Positions 24,578 to 34,929 of a stretch of DNA of 64,000 nucleotides are shown here, one piece after another. The stretch's first letter is position 1. Every line of letters starts with the position of its first letter. The notes beneath the pieces are model-generated. The model was not told the DNA's origin, made no database searches, and worked only from the letters and a program-made list of their open reading frames with translations. Source of the stretch: Lysinibacillus sp. G4S2 (lineage in GTDB: Bacteria; Bacillota; Bacilli; Bacillales_A; Planococcaceae); assembly GCF_030348505.1 (NCBI RefSeq), contig NZ_JAUCFJ010000002.1:624001-688000 (forward strand), read 5' to 3'. The position numbers and the translations under genes were made by a program.

Positions 24578-25009
24578 ATGGCCAACGAAGCAAGATCGCA
24601 GGTGAACATTAAGCTCATTTCTACGATTCGTCCGATCGATGGGGAGTCCGAAAGTTATGAAATGTTGCTGTCAGGGCAGCTACTTGAAAAAGCAGGAAGC
24701 ATGTATTTGAAATATGAAGAGGTGCAGGAGGATAAAACCATCCGCACAACTATGAAGCTAGGCAATGAACAGGCATTAATTATGCGTAATGGAGCAGTAA
24801 AAATGCGACTACCACTTAACATAATTGAACAACAAATGGGTCATTATGAAAGTGAGTTTGGTTCAATGCCACTTGTCATAGACACGAAAAAAATGACGTT
24901 TACAAAACAGGCAATAAGCGGAGATTTCCATGTACAGTATGATTTACTAATGGGTGGGCAATCCGTTGGCAACTATACATTAGACATTACATTTACGGAG
25001 GTACAATGA
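24578..25009 (+). CDS. ywiB: YwiB family (DUF1934) beta-barrel protein
   Basis: The 143-aa protein is rich in beta-strands, calycin-like ([41 protein letters not shown]). Identified by sequence and by its fixed position before argS in bacilli. Function unknown. AAAGGGAGCG before the ATG; overlaps argS by 4 bp. Confidence 0.88.
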   Translation: MANEARSQVNIKLISTIRPIDGESESYEMLLSGQLLEKAGSMYLKYEEVQEDKTIRTTMKLGNEQALIMRNGAVKMRLPLNIIEQQMGHYESEFGSMPLVIDTKKMTFTKQAISGDFHVQYDLLMGGQSVGNYTLDITFTEVQ

Positions 25010-26676
25010 TGAACGCAGTAGAACAAGTACAACAAGCCATTAAAGATGCAATTGCGCAGGCTGTTGAAAAAGCTGGCTTAGTAGAGGCTGGCACAGAGTT
25101 AAATATTCACCTTGAAACACCGAAGGATAAAGCAAATGGAGACTATGCGACAAATATCGCTATGCAATTAACGAAATTAGCAAAAAAACCACCTCGTGCC
25201 ATTGCCGAAGCCATTTTAGAAAATCTTGAAACAGCAGGTACAGTTATTGAGAAAATCGATATTGCTGGCCCTGGTTTTATGAATATTACTGTACGTAAAG
25301 ATTTCCTAACAGACGTAGTAAAAGCAGTACTTGAGCAAGGTGCTGATTATGGTCGTTCTAATGCTGGTGCCGGAGAAAAAGTTCAAGTTGAATTCGTATC
25401 TGCAAATCCAACTGGGGATCTACATTTAGGTCATGCACGTGGAGCTTCTGTAGGGGATTCTTTATGTAATGTGTTAGATATGGCAGGGTACGAAGTATCT
25501 CGTGAGTACTACATTAACGATGCGGGTAACCAAATTAATAACTTAGCTTATTCACTAGAAGCGCGTTATAAGCAAGCTTTAGGATTAGAAGCTGAAATGC
25601 CAGAGGATGGCTACCACGGTCCAGATATTATTGAAATCGCTGGTAAACTAGCTAGCGAGCATGGCGATGCAATTTTATCTAAAACTGATGAAGAACGTTT
25701 TGCATTCTTCCGTCAGCATGGTTTAGCGTTAGAATTAGACAAGTTAAAAACAGACCTTGCTAACTTCCGCGTAAACTTTAATGTATGGTATTCTGAAACT
25801 TCACTGTATGAAAATGGCAAAATTGAAGTAGCATTAGAAAAACTAAAAGCGAATGGTCATGTATTTGAAGAAGACGGTGCTACTTGGTTCCGTTCAACAA
25901 CATTTGGCGACGATAAAGACCGCGTGTTAATTAAAAATGATGGCTCTTTCACATATTTAACTCCGGATATCGCATACCATGAGGATAAAATTGTACGTGG
26001 CTTCGATAAATTAATTAATATTTGGGGCGCTGACCACCACGGCTATATTCCACGTATGAAAGCTGCTATTCAGGCGCTTGGCTATGACCGTGATACGCTT
26101 GAAGTAGAGATTATCCAAATGGTTCAGCTTTATAAAAACGGTGAAAAATTCAAAATGTCTAAACGTACAGGGAACGCTGTTACAATGCGTGAGCTTGTAG
26201 AAGAGGTTGGCTTAGACGCAGTACGTTATTTCTTCGTGAAAACTGCAGGCGATTCTCATATGGACTTTGACCTTGACCTTGCCGTATCTCAATCAAATGA
26301 AAACCCAGTGTATTATGCACAATATGCACATGCACGTATTTCATCTATTTTACGTTCAGCAAATGAGCAAGGCTTTGCTGCAACAACAGACAATTTAAGC
26401 TTGTTAGTTGCTGAAAAAGAAATTGATTTACTGAAAAAAGTGGGCGACTTCCCGAAAATGGTAGCAGATGCTGCGAAGCACCGTACACCACACCGTATCG
26501 CCAACTATATTCAAGAAACAGCAGCCGCATTCCACAGCTTCTATAACGCTGAAAAAGTGTTAGATGCTTCAAATAAAGAGCTAACAGAAGCTCGTTTAGC
26601 CCTTATTACTGCTGTGCGTACAACAATTGCCAACGCACTACGCATAATCGGCGTATCTGCACCAGAAAAAATGTAA
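25006..26676 (+). CDS. argS: Arginyl-tRNA synthetase
   Basis: Class I aminoacyl-tRNA synthetase of 556 aa, charging tRNA-Arg with arginine. ArgS N-terminal (Add-1) domain, then [15 protein letters not shown] (HIGH motif, about 130), catalytic [18 protein letters not shown] (KMSKS) and the C-terminal DALR anticodon-binding helices (HARISSILR ... APEKM). ATGATG start: the first ATG overlaps ywiB by 4 bp. Normal length. Strong terminator follows. Confidence 0.97.
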   Translation: MMNAVEQVQQAIKDAIAQAVEKAGLVEAGTELNIHLETPKDKANGDYATNIAMQLTKLAKKPPRAIAEAILENLETAGTVIEKIDIAGPGFMNITVRKDFLTDVVKAVLEQGADYGRSNAGAGEKVQVEFVSANPTGDLHLGHARGASVGDSLCNVLDMAGYEVSREYYINDAGNQINNLAYSLEARYKQALGLEAEMPEDGYHGPDIIEIAGKLASEHGDAILSKTDEERFAFFRQHGLALELDKLKTDLANFRVNFNVWYSETSLYENGKIEVALEKLKANGHVFEEDGATWFRSTTFGDDKDRVLIKNDGSFTYLTPDIAYHEDKIVRGFDKLINIWGADHHGYIPRMKAAIQALGYDRDTLEVEIIQMVQLYKNGEKFKMSKRTGNAVTMRELVEEVGLDAVRYFFVKTAGDSHMDFDLDLAVSQSNENPVYYAQYAHARISSILRSANEQGFAATTDNLSLLVAEKEIDLLKKVGDFPKMVADAAKHRTPHRIANYIQETAAAFHSFYNAEKVLDASNKELTEARLALITAVRTTIANALRIIGVSAPEKM

Positions 26677-26691
26677 TAAAAATCTTTCCAG

Positions 26692-26722
26692 CCCCGGCAT
26701 GATAATTTGCCGGGGGTTTTTT
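26692..26722 (+). terminator. Intrinsic terminator of argS
   Basis: CCCCGGCA / TGCCGGGG stem, 8-nt loop, followed by GTTTTTTG. Confidence 0.9.
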
Positions 26723-26749
26723 GTGTCTTAGATAGCTAGAGCGATTGAA

Positions 26750-27980
26750 GTGGCAGAAAGAGCTGCAGGGGCGACGGATAAGCAGTCGAAGCGACGGAGA
26801 GAACGGTCGAAGTGACGGAAAGAAACATCGAAGCGACGGATAGCTTCGTCAAGGTCGTGGATAGAACGGCCAAAGCGACGGATAGAAGCCGAGGCGACGG
26901 ATAGAATTGCAAGGACGACGGAAAGAAGCTGAGGCGACGGATAGAATTGCAAGGGCGACGGATAGAATTGCAGGGGCGACGGATAGAGTAGCCAAAGTCG
27001 TGGATAGAACAGCCAAAGCGACGGAAAGAAGCTGAGGCGACGGATAGAATTGCAAGGGCGACGGATAGAACTGCAAGGACGACGGAAAGAATCCTCGGAG
27101 CGACGGAAAGAAGCTGAGGTGACGGATAGAACTACCAGGGCGACGGATAGAACTGCAAAGACGACGGAAAGAATCGCCAGAGCGACGGATAGAAACATCG
27201 AAGCGACGGATAGAATCCTTGGAGCGACGGAAAGAAGCTGAGGCGACGGATAGAATTGCAAGGGCGACGGAAAGAACCGCCAGAGCGACGGATAGAACTG
27301 TAAAGACGACGGAAAGAATCCTCGGAGCGACGGAAAGAAGCTGAGGTGACGGATAGAACTACCAGGGCGACGGATAGAACTGCAAAGACGACGGAAAGAA
27401 TCGCCAGAGCGACGGATAGAAACATCGAAGCGACGGATAGAGTAGCCAAAGTCGTGGATAGAACCGCCAAAGCGACGGATAGAATCCTCGGAGCGACGGA
27501 AAGAAGCTGAGGCGACGGATAGAACTACCAGGGCGACGGAAAGAACCGCCAGAGCGACGGATAGAGTAGCCAAAGTCGTGGATAGAACCGCCAAAGCGAC
27601 GGATAGAATCCTCGGAGCGACGGAAAGAAGCTGAGGCGACGGATAGAACTACCAGGGCGACGGAAAGAACCGCCAGAGCGACGGATAGAGTAGCCAAAGT
27701 CGTGGATAGAACCGCCAAAGCGACGGATAGAATCCTCGGAGCGACGGAAAGAAGCTGAGGCGACAGATAGAACTACCAGGGCGACGGAAAGAACCGCCAG
27801 AGCGACGGATAGAGTAGCCAAAGTCGTGGATAGCACCGCCAAAAAACGTGGATAGAACGGCCAAAAACGTGGATAGCCCCGCCAAAGCGACCTCAGAACC
27901 GCTGATTCGACAAATAGAATCCTCAACAAAGCGCAAGATAGCCCCGCCAAAGTGCCGGAAAGAACCCGCCCAGCATCGAA
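26750..27980. repeat. Intergenic tandem array B: 21-bp (some 19-bp) units, 124-bp higher-order repeat
   Basis: More than 50 units starting GCGACGGATAGAA or GCGACGGAAAGAA, with variable ends (CTACCAGG, CCGCCAGA, GTAGCCAAA, TCCTCGGA, GCTGAG). Five 21-bp units plus one 19-bp unit form a 124-bp block repeated almost exactly at 27472, 27596 and 27720. Variant units (GTCGTGGATAG) recur inside each block. Units become degenerate towards both ends. Open frames in several phases on both strands are a by-product of the period. Confidence 0.95.
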
Positions 27981-28103
27981 TAAAACCCCTAAACCGATCA
28001 ATTCATCTTCTTAAAACAATAATTTTCTGTAAATTTCAAATATCTTGTTGAAATTTACGTTAGCGTCAATGGTATACTGTTGGAAAATCGGAAGGCGATG
28101 ATG

Positions 28104-28496
28104 ATGTTGAAGACGATTCAAGAAGTGGCTAAGCAGTTTAATGTTTCAACACGGACGATTCGTTATTATGAGGAGCTTGGGCTGCTTCATCCTAATCGTT
28201 CATCTACTAATCAACGAACCTTTTCAAAAAAAGAGTTAGCGAAGCTTAAGCTTATTTTCCGAGGAAAGCGTTATGGTTTTTCACTTGAGGAGATTAAGGA
28301 AATGGTATTGCTGTTTGATTTTGATCGCACGGGTATTCAGCAATTGGAGCGTACAGTTGAATATGGGGAGCAAAAAATTCGAGAGATTGATAGTAAGATA
28401 GCAGAACTTACACAAATGAAAAATGAGTTGCAGCAATTACAAGGTGTGTTTACTGAAAAATTAGCGACTTTAAAGGGAGAGATGCACGATGAATAG
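28104..28496 (+). CDS. MerR-family transcriptional regulator
   Basis: About 130 aa. N-terminal winged HTH (TIQEVAKQFNVSTRTIRYYEELGLLHP), hinge, then a long coiled-coil dimerisation helix (IREIDSKIAELTQMKNELQQL). No Cys-based metal site at the C-terminus. I choose the third of three ATGs, 8 nt after GGAAGG; a TTG at 28080 is possible but has no site. It overlaps the acyl-CoA ligase gene by 8 bp and very probably regulates this fatty-acid operon, like LiuR-type MerR proteins (inference). Confidence 0.85.
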   Translation: MLKTIQEVAKQFNVSTRTIRYYEELGLLHPNRSSTNQRTFSKKELAKLKLIFRGKRYGFSLEEIKEMVLLFDFDRTGIQQLERTVEYGEQKIREIDSKIAELTQMKNELQQLQGVFTEKLATLKGEMHDE

Positions 28497-29991
28497 TTCG
28501 AATTTGTTAGCACGTAATGCGCGAAAGTATCCAATGAGCGAAGCGGTTATTTGTCAAGGTAGACGAGTGACCTATCGTGATTTAGATGAGCAAGTGACGC
28601 GTTTTAGTCATGCTTTATTAGAGCAAGGTGTGGGACAAGGCGATAAAGTCATCATTTTTATGCCCAATGTTGTAGAGTTTGTTGTTAGCTATTTTGCAAT
28701 TCAGCGTATTGGAGCTATTGTCGTTCCAGTAAATGCGAAATTTACGCTACAAGAGGTCGAGTATGTAGCGAACCATGCAGACGCTAAAGCTATTCTAGCC
28801 CATGCAGCAATTTTTGCAGCGGTGGAAAACATCACGGTAGTTCCTTTAAAAATCAAAACAGGGCAAGAGCATGCGGGTTGGCTAAACTATGAAACTCTTA
28901 TTCAACATGCAAGCACTCAAACAATCGATTGCCAGTTGAATGAAGAGGATGTCTCAACGATTTTATATACATCGGGTACAACTGGAAAACCAAAGGGTGT
29001 GTTGTTTAGCTATCGCAATATATTAACGGTAGCACAAATGATTGCAGTAGAAATGGAAGTAAAGCCAGAAAGCCGAATCCTTCTCATGATGCCGTTGACG
29101 CATTCAGCTCCATTGCATTTATTTTTAATGGCAGGCGTACTTGTAGGCTCAACTATCGTGCTAACACCGACATTTACACCTGATTTGTTTATTGATTCAA
29201 TCGAGCAGGAAAGGACAACACATTTCTTTGGTGCACCTGTCGCCTATTTGTTAACAGCCCAAATGCCAAGATTGCAAACAACAGATTTATCCTCGATGAA
29301 ATGGTGGGCTTATGGTGGCGCACCGTTATCACAAAATGAAGTCCGACATTTACAAAAAGCTTTCAGAACAGAAAATTTAACCTGTGTCTATGGCTTAACA
29401 GAGGCTGGTCCAAACGGTTCAATATTGCTTGGTGAAGAGCATGCAACGAAGGCAGGAAGTATTGGTCGGCGTGCACCACTTGGAGCGGAGCTGCGTATTA
29501 TTAACGATGACGGAGAAGATGTTCGTGTTGGTGAAGTAGGAGAAATTGTTTTACTTGGTGAAGGCAATATGCTGGGCTATTACAAGGATGAAATCGCAAC
29601 AAAGGCTGCCTTTATAGATGGCTGGCTGAAAACAGGTGATTTAGCTCGCATAGATGAGGATGGTTATATTTGGATTGTTGATCGTAAGAAGGATGTTATT
29701 TTTTCAGGCGGTGTGAATATTTATCCGAAAGAAATCGAAGATAGAATTTTGAGCTATGACGGGATATTTGAAGTTGCTGTAATAGGTGTCCCACATCCGG
29801 AGTGGGGAGAAACGGTGAAGGCTGTCTATGCCACTAAAACAGAAATTGACGAAGACGAACTTAAAGCTTATTTAGAGGAGCATCTTGCTAAATATAAAAT
29901 TCCACGCATGTTTGAGCGTGTGGAAGCGCTACCACGAAATGCATCAGGCAAAATATTAAAACAAACCTTGAAAGGACAAGAGGTGAGATAG
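28489..29991 (+). CDS. Acyl-CoA synthetase (AMP-forming fatty-acid-CoA ligase)
   Basis: ANL-superfamily enzyme of 500 aa. P-loop YTSGTTGKPKG (about 163), YGLTEAGP (A5), GWLKTGDLARID (A7, about 383), DRKKDVIFSGGVNIYPKEIE (A8) and the C-terminal catalytic Lys in ASGKILK. It activates a carboxylic acid through an acyl-AMP to a CoA thioester. Medium/long-chain or branched substrate cannot be told. Coupled to the MerR gene before and only 1 bp before the acyl-CoA dehydrogenase. Confidence 0.9.
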   Translation: MNSSNLLARNARKYPMSEAVICQGRRVTYRDLDEQVTRFSHALLEQGVGQGDKVIIFMPNVVEFVVSYFAIQRIGAIVVPVNAKFTLQEVEYVANHADAKAILAHAAIFAAVENITVVPLKIKTGQEHAGWLNYETLIQHASTQTIDCQLNEEDVSTILYTSGTTGKPKGVLFSYRNILTVAQMIAVEMEVKPESRILLMMPLTHSAPLHLFLMAGVLVGSTIVLTPTFTPDLFIDSIEQERTTHFFGAPVAYLLTAQMPRLQTTDLSSMKWWAYGGAPLSQNEVRHLQKAFRTENLTCVYGLTEAGPNGSILLGEEHATKAGSIGRRAPLGAELRIINDDGEDVRVGEVGEIVLLGEGNMLGYYKDEIATKAAFIDGWLKTGDLARIDEDGYIWIVDRKKDVIFSGGVNIYPKEIEDRILSYDGIFEVAVIGVPHPEWGETVKAVYATKTEIDEDELKAYLEEHLAKYKIPRMFERVEALPRNASGKILKQTLKGQEVR

Positions 29992-29992
29992 C

Positions 29993-31660
29993 ATGAAGGT
30001 TTTACAGCAGGCAGAAATGAAAACAACGAACTTTTTTAAAGATAACGACACACTTCATAAAGTTTTAGAAATGATGCTAGATAAAGAGTTTGCAGAATAT
30101 GCAACACGTGAGCTAACAGATTTCGGTGAGCTTTGTGCTGGAGATATTGATGTGAGAGCCAAACATACGGATCGAGAGGGTGAACCTCGCTTACAAAGGT
30201 ATAATGCATATGGTGAAGAAGTGTCAGAGGTCTGGGTTAATGATGGCTATAAAAAAACAATTGAAGAATCATACAATACGGGTATTGTTGGCTATGTGCA
30301 TAAGGATATTCCGCAATTAGGTAGAAAGGGTAACTATGTGTATAGCTTTGCTCAAGGTTATATACTGTCCCATACAGAGCCAGGCTTTTACTGCCCTGTT
30401 ACGTTAACAATGGCAACGGCTTATTTACTTGATCATTATGCGAGCGATGAGGTGAAGGAGCGTTTTTTACCACATGTTTGTGCAACAGGAGATACCGAGC
30501 TGTATGAGGGAGCTACATTTTTAACGGAGCGTCAAGGTGGTTCTGATGTTGGTGCGAACGTTGTAGAGGCAAGAAAAGACGGTAATCAGTATCGTTTATT
30601 TGGTGAGAAATATTTCGCGTCAAACGCAGGAATGTGTGGGGTTGCCATGGTACTGGCCCGTATGGAAGGGGCTCAAGCAGGCTCGAAAGGTTTAACTCTA
30701 TTTGCGGTCCCGTGGCGCAATGAGGATGGCACTGTTAACAACCTCCGTATTCGACGTTTAAAGGATAAACTTGGTGTTAGAGCAGTACCTTCTGGTGAGG
30801 TGGAATTTGATGGTGCATTAGCTTATGTTGTCGGTGAGCCGAATAAAGGAATTTATTATATGTTGGAGGCACTTAATTTATCAAGAATTTGCAATGCTGT
30901 TGCTTCTATCGGCATTATGCGCCGTGGTTTTTTGGAGGCGAAGCACTATGTGACAAATCGTCATGCATTTGGCAAGCCTTTAACGCAATATCCTATGATT
31001 CAGGATACATTAGGGAACTTTGCTGCCAAGCTTCATGTAGAAGTTGCTACTGTTTTTGATCTAATTCAGCTTTACGATAAAGTAACAAGTGGACAGGGTA
31101 ATGAACAGGACATCATTATGAATCGCTTAAATATTGCTATTATGAAAAAAGAAACGGCAGAGCAAGCGGTCCATTATGCAAGTGAAGCGATTGAATTACA
31201 TGGAGGGAATGGCTATATTGAGGATTTCGTTACACCTCGCTTATTAAGAGATGCACAGGTGCTGACTGTGTGGGAGGGAACTGCTAATATTTTAGCATTA
31301 GAACTCATTCGTTTAGTAGATAAGTTTCAAGCGCATGAATTGTTTGTTCGTGTCATGGAGGAACGTCTAGAAAAACTAGCTGACAGTCCATTGCTTCAAA
31401 TTGTAGAGGAGCAATTAGCAAAACTAGACTTGACATTGCGAACATTTAGCGGCTTAGATGAAGCAACGAAAACGTTTGAGGCAAAAAAGGTTGCAGAAAA
31501 AATGGCACATGTATATGAAAGTGTTGTAGCGATCGAATGGGCACATAAATTCGGCGGTAAATATGAAAAGCTAGCAGATATTTATTTAGAGAGCACATGG
31601 GCATTGCGAGAAATGGGTGCGCCAATGAAAACGGTTCAGTATTTTTCTGATATAGTTTAA
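29993..31660 (+). CDS. AidB-like acyl-CoA dehydrogenase
   Basis: FAD-dependent dehydrogenase of 555 aa, longer than classical ACADs and with AidB-type features: extended N-terminal part, EGATFLTERQGGSDVG, RRGFLEAKHYVTNRHAFGKPL, ELHGGNGY and VWEGTANILALE. AidB was first described as an alkylation-response protein in E. coli; in bacilli such genes usually lie in acyl-CoA catabolic operons, as here behind a ligase. The ATG follows the ligase stop directly (AGGTGAGATAGC). Confidence 0.85.
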   Translation: MKVLQQAEMKTTNFFKDNDTLHKVLEMMLDKEFAEYATRELTDFGELCAGDIDVRAKHTDREGEPRLQRYNAYGEEVSEVWVNDGYKKTIEESYNTGIVGYVHKDIPQLGRKGNYVYSFAQGYILSHTEPGFYCPVTLTMATAYLLDHYASDEVKERFLPHVCATGDTELYEGATFLTERQGGSDVGANVVEARKDGNQYRLFGEKYFASNAGMCGVAMVLARMEGAQAGSKGLTLFAVPWRNEDGTVNNLRIRRLKDKLGVRAVPSGEVEFDGALAYVVGEPNKGIYYMLEALNLSRICNAVASIGIMRRGFLEAKHYVTNRHAFGKPLTQYPMIQDTLGNFAAKLHVEVATVFDLIQLYDKVTSGQGNEQDIIMNRLNIAIMKKETAEQAVHYASEAIELHGGNGYIEDFVTPRLLRDAQVLTVWEGTANILALELIRLVDKFQAHELFVRVMEERLEKLADSPLLQIVEEQLAKLDLTLRTFSGLDEATKTFEAKKVAEKMAHVYESVVAIEWAHKFGGKYEKLADIYLESTWALREMGAPMKTVQYFSDIV

Positions 31661-31703
31661 CTTCTTTCAGCGGGTGTCCAAATTCCTGCCGAAATAGAGG
31701 AAC

Positions 31704-31920
31704 TTAGTCTAAAAACGCCACGTCTTGTGGTAACAACTGAGTGACCAACATCATGTTGCTGACGCTGCGCTTTCGCACAAAAAACAACTGTTGCTGACGC
31801 TGCACTTTCGCACAAAAAACATCATGTTGCTGACGCTGCACTAGCACTACGCTTTCGCACAAAAAAACATCATGTTGGTCTAAAGCCTCCGGACGCAATT
31901 ATGCCGGGGCATAATTGATT
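31704..31920. repeat. Intergenic repeat cluster with short REP copy
   Basis: Three copies of a module of about 35 bp (CATCATGTTGCTGACGCTGC, CTTTCGCACAAAAAA) are followed by AAGCCTCCGGACGCAATTAT and a perfect hairpin CAATTATGCC-GG-GGCATAATTG (31896-31917). The latter is an internally deleted version of the fold-back elements at 1.8 and 48.4 kb. No gene. Confidence 0.8.
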
Positions 31921-31984
31921 TGATTAGAAGTTGTCTCGAATCGAGGCGACTTCTATTTTTTTCATGTATAATAAAATCAACTGA

Positions 31985-32185
31985 AAATTATAAAGGTTCT
32001 TTACTTATGTAAAGTGAAAAGGGAAATCGGTGTCATTCCGATGCGGTCCCGCCACTGTATGTGTGAGTTTTTTCAATTTGCGCCACTGAAAATTTCGGGA
32101 AGGCATGGAAAAGCGAATGGAACACGAGCCAGGAGACCTGCCTTTATAGAAAACACGTTACAGCCTACGAGGATAGGGTGGTAGA
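31985..32185 (+). promoter_or_regulatory. Cobalamin riboswitch
   Basis: Canonical elements in order: AAAAGGGAAATCGGTG, GATGCGGTCCCGCCACTGT and the B12 box GAGCCAGGAGACCTGCC (32126-32142), closed by CACGTTACAGCCTACGAGG. It binds adenosylcobalamin or a related cobalamin and lies 186 bp before the B12 uptake/salvage operon, with a terminator between. Confidence 0.95.
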
Positions 32186-32213
32186 TTTTGTAAAAGTATT
32201 TTTGTGCAAATTT

Positions 32214-32250
32214 GATCCCCTCATCTTTTTATGATGAGGGGTTATTTGTT
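32214..32250 (+). terminator. Riboswitch-controlled terminator
   Basis: CCCCTCAT / ATGAGGGG stem followed by TTATTTGTTTTG, between the aptamer and btuC. Likely expression platform for B12-dependent premature termination. Confidence 0.75.
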
Positions 32251-32370
32251 TTGTATGATTGATGTCGATAAATTCACAATCGTAGGCGATAAAAGCTAAA
32301 ATGCATCGATAAATCAGAAAAACAAGTTGTTAAATATAGGCACAGATTGACTAAGGGGGAGAGCCTTTAA

Positions 32371-33372
32371 ATGAGTAGAACGTTTATAGCCTATGTAACA
32401 GCAATTACGCTTCTAATTATTAGCATCTGGTGTGGCGTAGCGATAGGCTCAGTTCATATTCCACTAGAAGTATTGTGGAATCAGGCGGCAGATGAAACAG
32501 CTGCCAATATTTTATGGAAAATTCGTTTACCTCGAGTTCTGCTGGCTGGACTTGTCGGGGCATCTCTTGCCATAGCAGGGGCAGCTTTTCAAGGCTTATT
32601 AAAAAATCCTTTGGCAGATCCTTATACGTTAGGTGTTTCCTCGGGTGCATCAGTTGGCGCAGTTATGACGATTTTCTTTAGTATATCAATTCCAGTAATA
32701 GGCAATTATGCATTGCCAATCTTCAGTATGATAGGTGCAATATTAACGATGGTAGCTGTCATGGGCTTTGCTAGAATAGTAGACCGCACGCTAAAAATGG
32801 AAACTCTTATTTTAACAGGGGTCATCTTTAGTTCATTTTTAGGCTCCTTGATTTCATTAATGATTGCATTATCTGGTGAGGAGCTACGACAAGTTATGGG
32901 ATGGCTGCTCGGCTCAGTATCAATGCGAGGTTGGCCTTATGTTCAAATGATTATTCCGTTTGTGATAATTGGCTCAATCATGCTTTGGACACAAAGACGC
33001 GAGTTAAATGTTCTGTTATATGGAGAGGAACGCGCGAAGCATTTAGGTGTTAATGTTAAGCGTAGTAAATATATAATTTTGGTAGGCGGGTCAATGTTGA
33101 CAGGAGCAGCAGTAGCGGTTTCTGGTACGATTGGTTTTGTTGGCTTAGTTGTACCACATATGACGCGGATGCTTTGGGGTTCAGATCACCGTCATTTATT
33201 GCCATTATCATTTTTAAATGGGGCAACTTTGCTCATTATTTGTGATTTAATAGCTCGAACAATTATTATGCCAAGAGAGCTACCGATTGGCGTAATTACT
33301 GCATTTATTGGCGCACCCGTTTTTTCTTATATTTTTTATAAGCAACGTAGAAGCAAGGGGGGACGGGCATGA
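32371..33372 (+). CDS. btuC: Cobalamin ABC transporter permease (FecCD/BtuC family)
   Basis: The 333-aa protein has about 10 membrane helices. FecCD signatures: RLPRVLLAGLVGASLAIAGA, FQGLLKNPLADPYTLGVSSG, GTIGFVGLVVPHM. Imports cobalamin/corrinoids with the ATPase encoded next. Controlled by the cobalamin riboswitch upstream, which fixes the substrate class. No substrate-binding protein gene (btuF) is present in this operon. GGGGGAGAG before the ATG; overlaps the next gene by 4 bp. Confidence 0.9.
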   Translation: MSRTFIAYVTAITLLIISIWCGVAIGSVHIPLEVLWNQAADETAANILWKIRLPRVLLAGLVGASLAIAGAAFQGLLKNPLADPYTLGVSSGASVGAVMTIFFSISIPVIGNYALPIFSMIGAILTMVAVMGFARIVDRTLKMETLILTGVIFSSFLGSLISLMIALSGEELRQVMGWLLGSVSMRGWPYVQMIIPFVIIGSIMLWTQRRELNVLLYGEERAKHLGVNVKRSKYIILVGGSMLTGAAVAVSGTIGFVGLVVPHMTRMLWGSDHRHLLPLSFLNGATLLIICDLIARTIIMPRELPIGVITAFIGAPVFSYIFYKQRRSKGGRA

Positions 33373-34841
33373 TTGTTGTTGAACATCTTTCTGGTGGCTA
33401 TGAAGACGTGCCGATTGTCCAGGATATAAGTTTTTCCGTTGAAAAAGGAAAAATATTAGGGATTTTAGGCCCGAACGGTAGTGGAAAATCCACACTGTTA
33501 AAAGTAATGAGTGGCATACTACCAGCAACTGCAGGCACTATATTAGTAGACGGTAAAAATATTAGCAGTTATAATGCCCGTGCATTGGCAAAAAAAATGG
33601 CAGTGTTACCACAATTACATGCAAATGCCTTTTCAAACAGTGTACGTGAGGCGGTATCACTTGGACGTTATCCACATCAAACAGGCTTCTTTTCAAGCTG
33701 GACTGAACGCGATGAACAAGCGGTCCAACATGCGATGCTACAAACAGGTGTGAAACGCTATGAACAGACACCGATGGAATTTTTGTCGGGCGGTGAACAA
33801 CAACGAGTTTTTGTTGCCCAAGCCCTTGCGCAAACGTCGGAAATATTACTGCTAGATGAGCCAACAAACCATCTCGATATTGCCCATCAACGTCAAATTT
33901 TAGATATGGTGCGAAAAGAAGCAATTGAATGTGGATTAACCGTTATTATGGTACTGCATGATATGAATTTAGCTGCCCTCTATTGTGATGAATTATTACT
34001 AATGGAAGGCGGAAGGATGCGAGCATTTGGGGCACCACATGAAGTATTAATCGCTTCGCAAATTGAAGACGTTTATCATGCGCGAGTAGCGACTTATGCA
34101 CATCCTGAAATTCCAAAGCCTCAAATTACAATGATGCCGGCCTCAGTCGAACATCAGCAACGTGCTGTCATCGAAAAGGAAAATTTCACTGTTACGGATC
34201 ATTACATTCAGCTTCAATCAGAGTTTCCGTTAAAAACGGTTTCCTCAGCAGTCCATAATCCGGGTATCGGTTGGTATGATTGCCTATTAAATCGCTCTGT
34301 ACCAATAGATTATGTCATTAATGATGTAAAGAAAGAGGTCGCTGAATTTTTACAAAAGGAGCATTTTTCACCTACAAGTACAGTCGTTATGTTAACAGCT
34401 GTCCCAACAAATCTTGTAGCCATTAATGAATTTAAAGCTTCTTTTGGTAGCGTATTTGTTGCTGTTACGGCTGGTGTTGGTAATGCAGTGGATGTGTCAC
34501 GAGCACATGAAAGACAGGATGAGCCATATATTGGTACTATAAATACATGGGTCATCGTAAATGGTTGCTTATCAGAGGAAGCGTTTTTCCAAGCAATGAT
34601 GACAGCTAATGAGGCAAAAACAAAGGCATTGCAATCAGAAAATATTCGTGATGAGCTAAGTGGTACGATTGCAACAGGTACTGCTACAGATAGTTTATTA
34701 ATTGCGGCGACACAAAAAGGGGAAGAAATGCAGTATGGTGGCCCAATTACGGATGTGGGCAAAATTATCGGTAAAGGTGTTTTTGAAACAACTGTACAGG
34801 CAATAAAAAATTATCTTCATTCAGCAGAGGGTTTTCTGTAG
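33369..34841 (+). CDS. Fusion of cobalamin ABC transporter ATPase (BtuD) and adenosylcobinamide amidohydrolase (CbiZ)
   Basis: 490 aa in two parts. Residues 1 to about 250 are an ABC ATPase: Walker A GPNGSGKST, signature LSGGEQQR, Walker B ILLLDEPTNHLD, H-loop VLHDMN. About 265-490 are CbiZ: AVHNPGIGWYDCLLNRSVP, TAVPTNLVAI, VTAGVGNAVDVS, TDSLLIA. CbiZ cleaves the aminopropanol-phosphate-bearing tail of adenosylcobinamide/pseudocobalamin so that the corrin can be rebuilt. The fusion couples uptake to remodelling. Similar fusions are known in bacilli such as B. halodurans. Confidence 0.9.
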   Translation: MIVVEHLSGGYEDVPIVQDISFSVEKGKILGILGPNGSGKSTLLKVMSGILPATAGTILVDGKNISSYNARALAKKMAVLPQLHANAFSNSVREAVSLGRYPHQTGFFSSWTERDEQAVQHAMLQTGVKRYEQTPMEFLSGGEQQRVFVAQALAQTSEILLLDEPTNHLDIAHQRQILDMVRKEAIECGLTVIMVLHDMNLAALYCDELLLMEGGRMRAFGAPHEVLIASQIEDVYHARVATYAHPEIPKPQITMMPASVEHQQRAVIEKENFTVTDHYIQLQSEFPLKTVSSAVHNPGIGWYDCLLNRSVPIDYVINDVKKEVAEFLQKEHFSPTSTVVMLTAVPTNLVAINEFKASFGSVFVAVTAGVGNAVDVSRAHERQDEPYIGTINTWVIVNGCLSEEAFFQAMMTANEAKTKALQSENIRDELSGTIATGTATDSLLIAATQKGEEMQYGGPITDVGKIIGKGVFETTVQAIKNYLHSAEGFL

Positions 34842-34849
34842 CGAAAGCG

Positions 34850-34913
34850 CAGTGTCAGCTACAGATGATTTATTGTAGCGTCAGCTATAATTACGCCAAA
34901 GTGAAATTGATAA
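34850..34913. repeat. Decayed REP-like fragment
   Basis: GTCAGCTATAATTACGCCAA and AGTGAAATTGATA resemble the right end of the REP family (ACGCAATTACGCCAAGG, CGAAATTGAT), preceded by a duplicated TGTCAGCTACAG / CGTCAGCTATA. Confidence 0.5.
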
Positions 34914-34929
34914 AAATAAATTCTAGGAG

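Noticed and set aside
26750..27980. CRISPR array
   Set aside because: Units are contiguous without unique spacers, 21 bp is too short, and no cas genes are present.
26728..28001. Several long minus-strand frames through array B
   Set aside because: Same periodicity artefact; multiple frames open, composition driven by the repeat unit.
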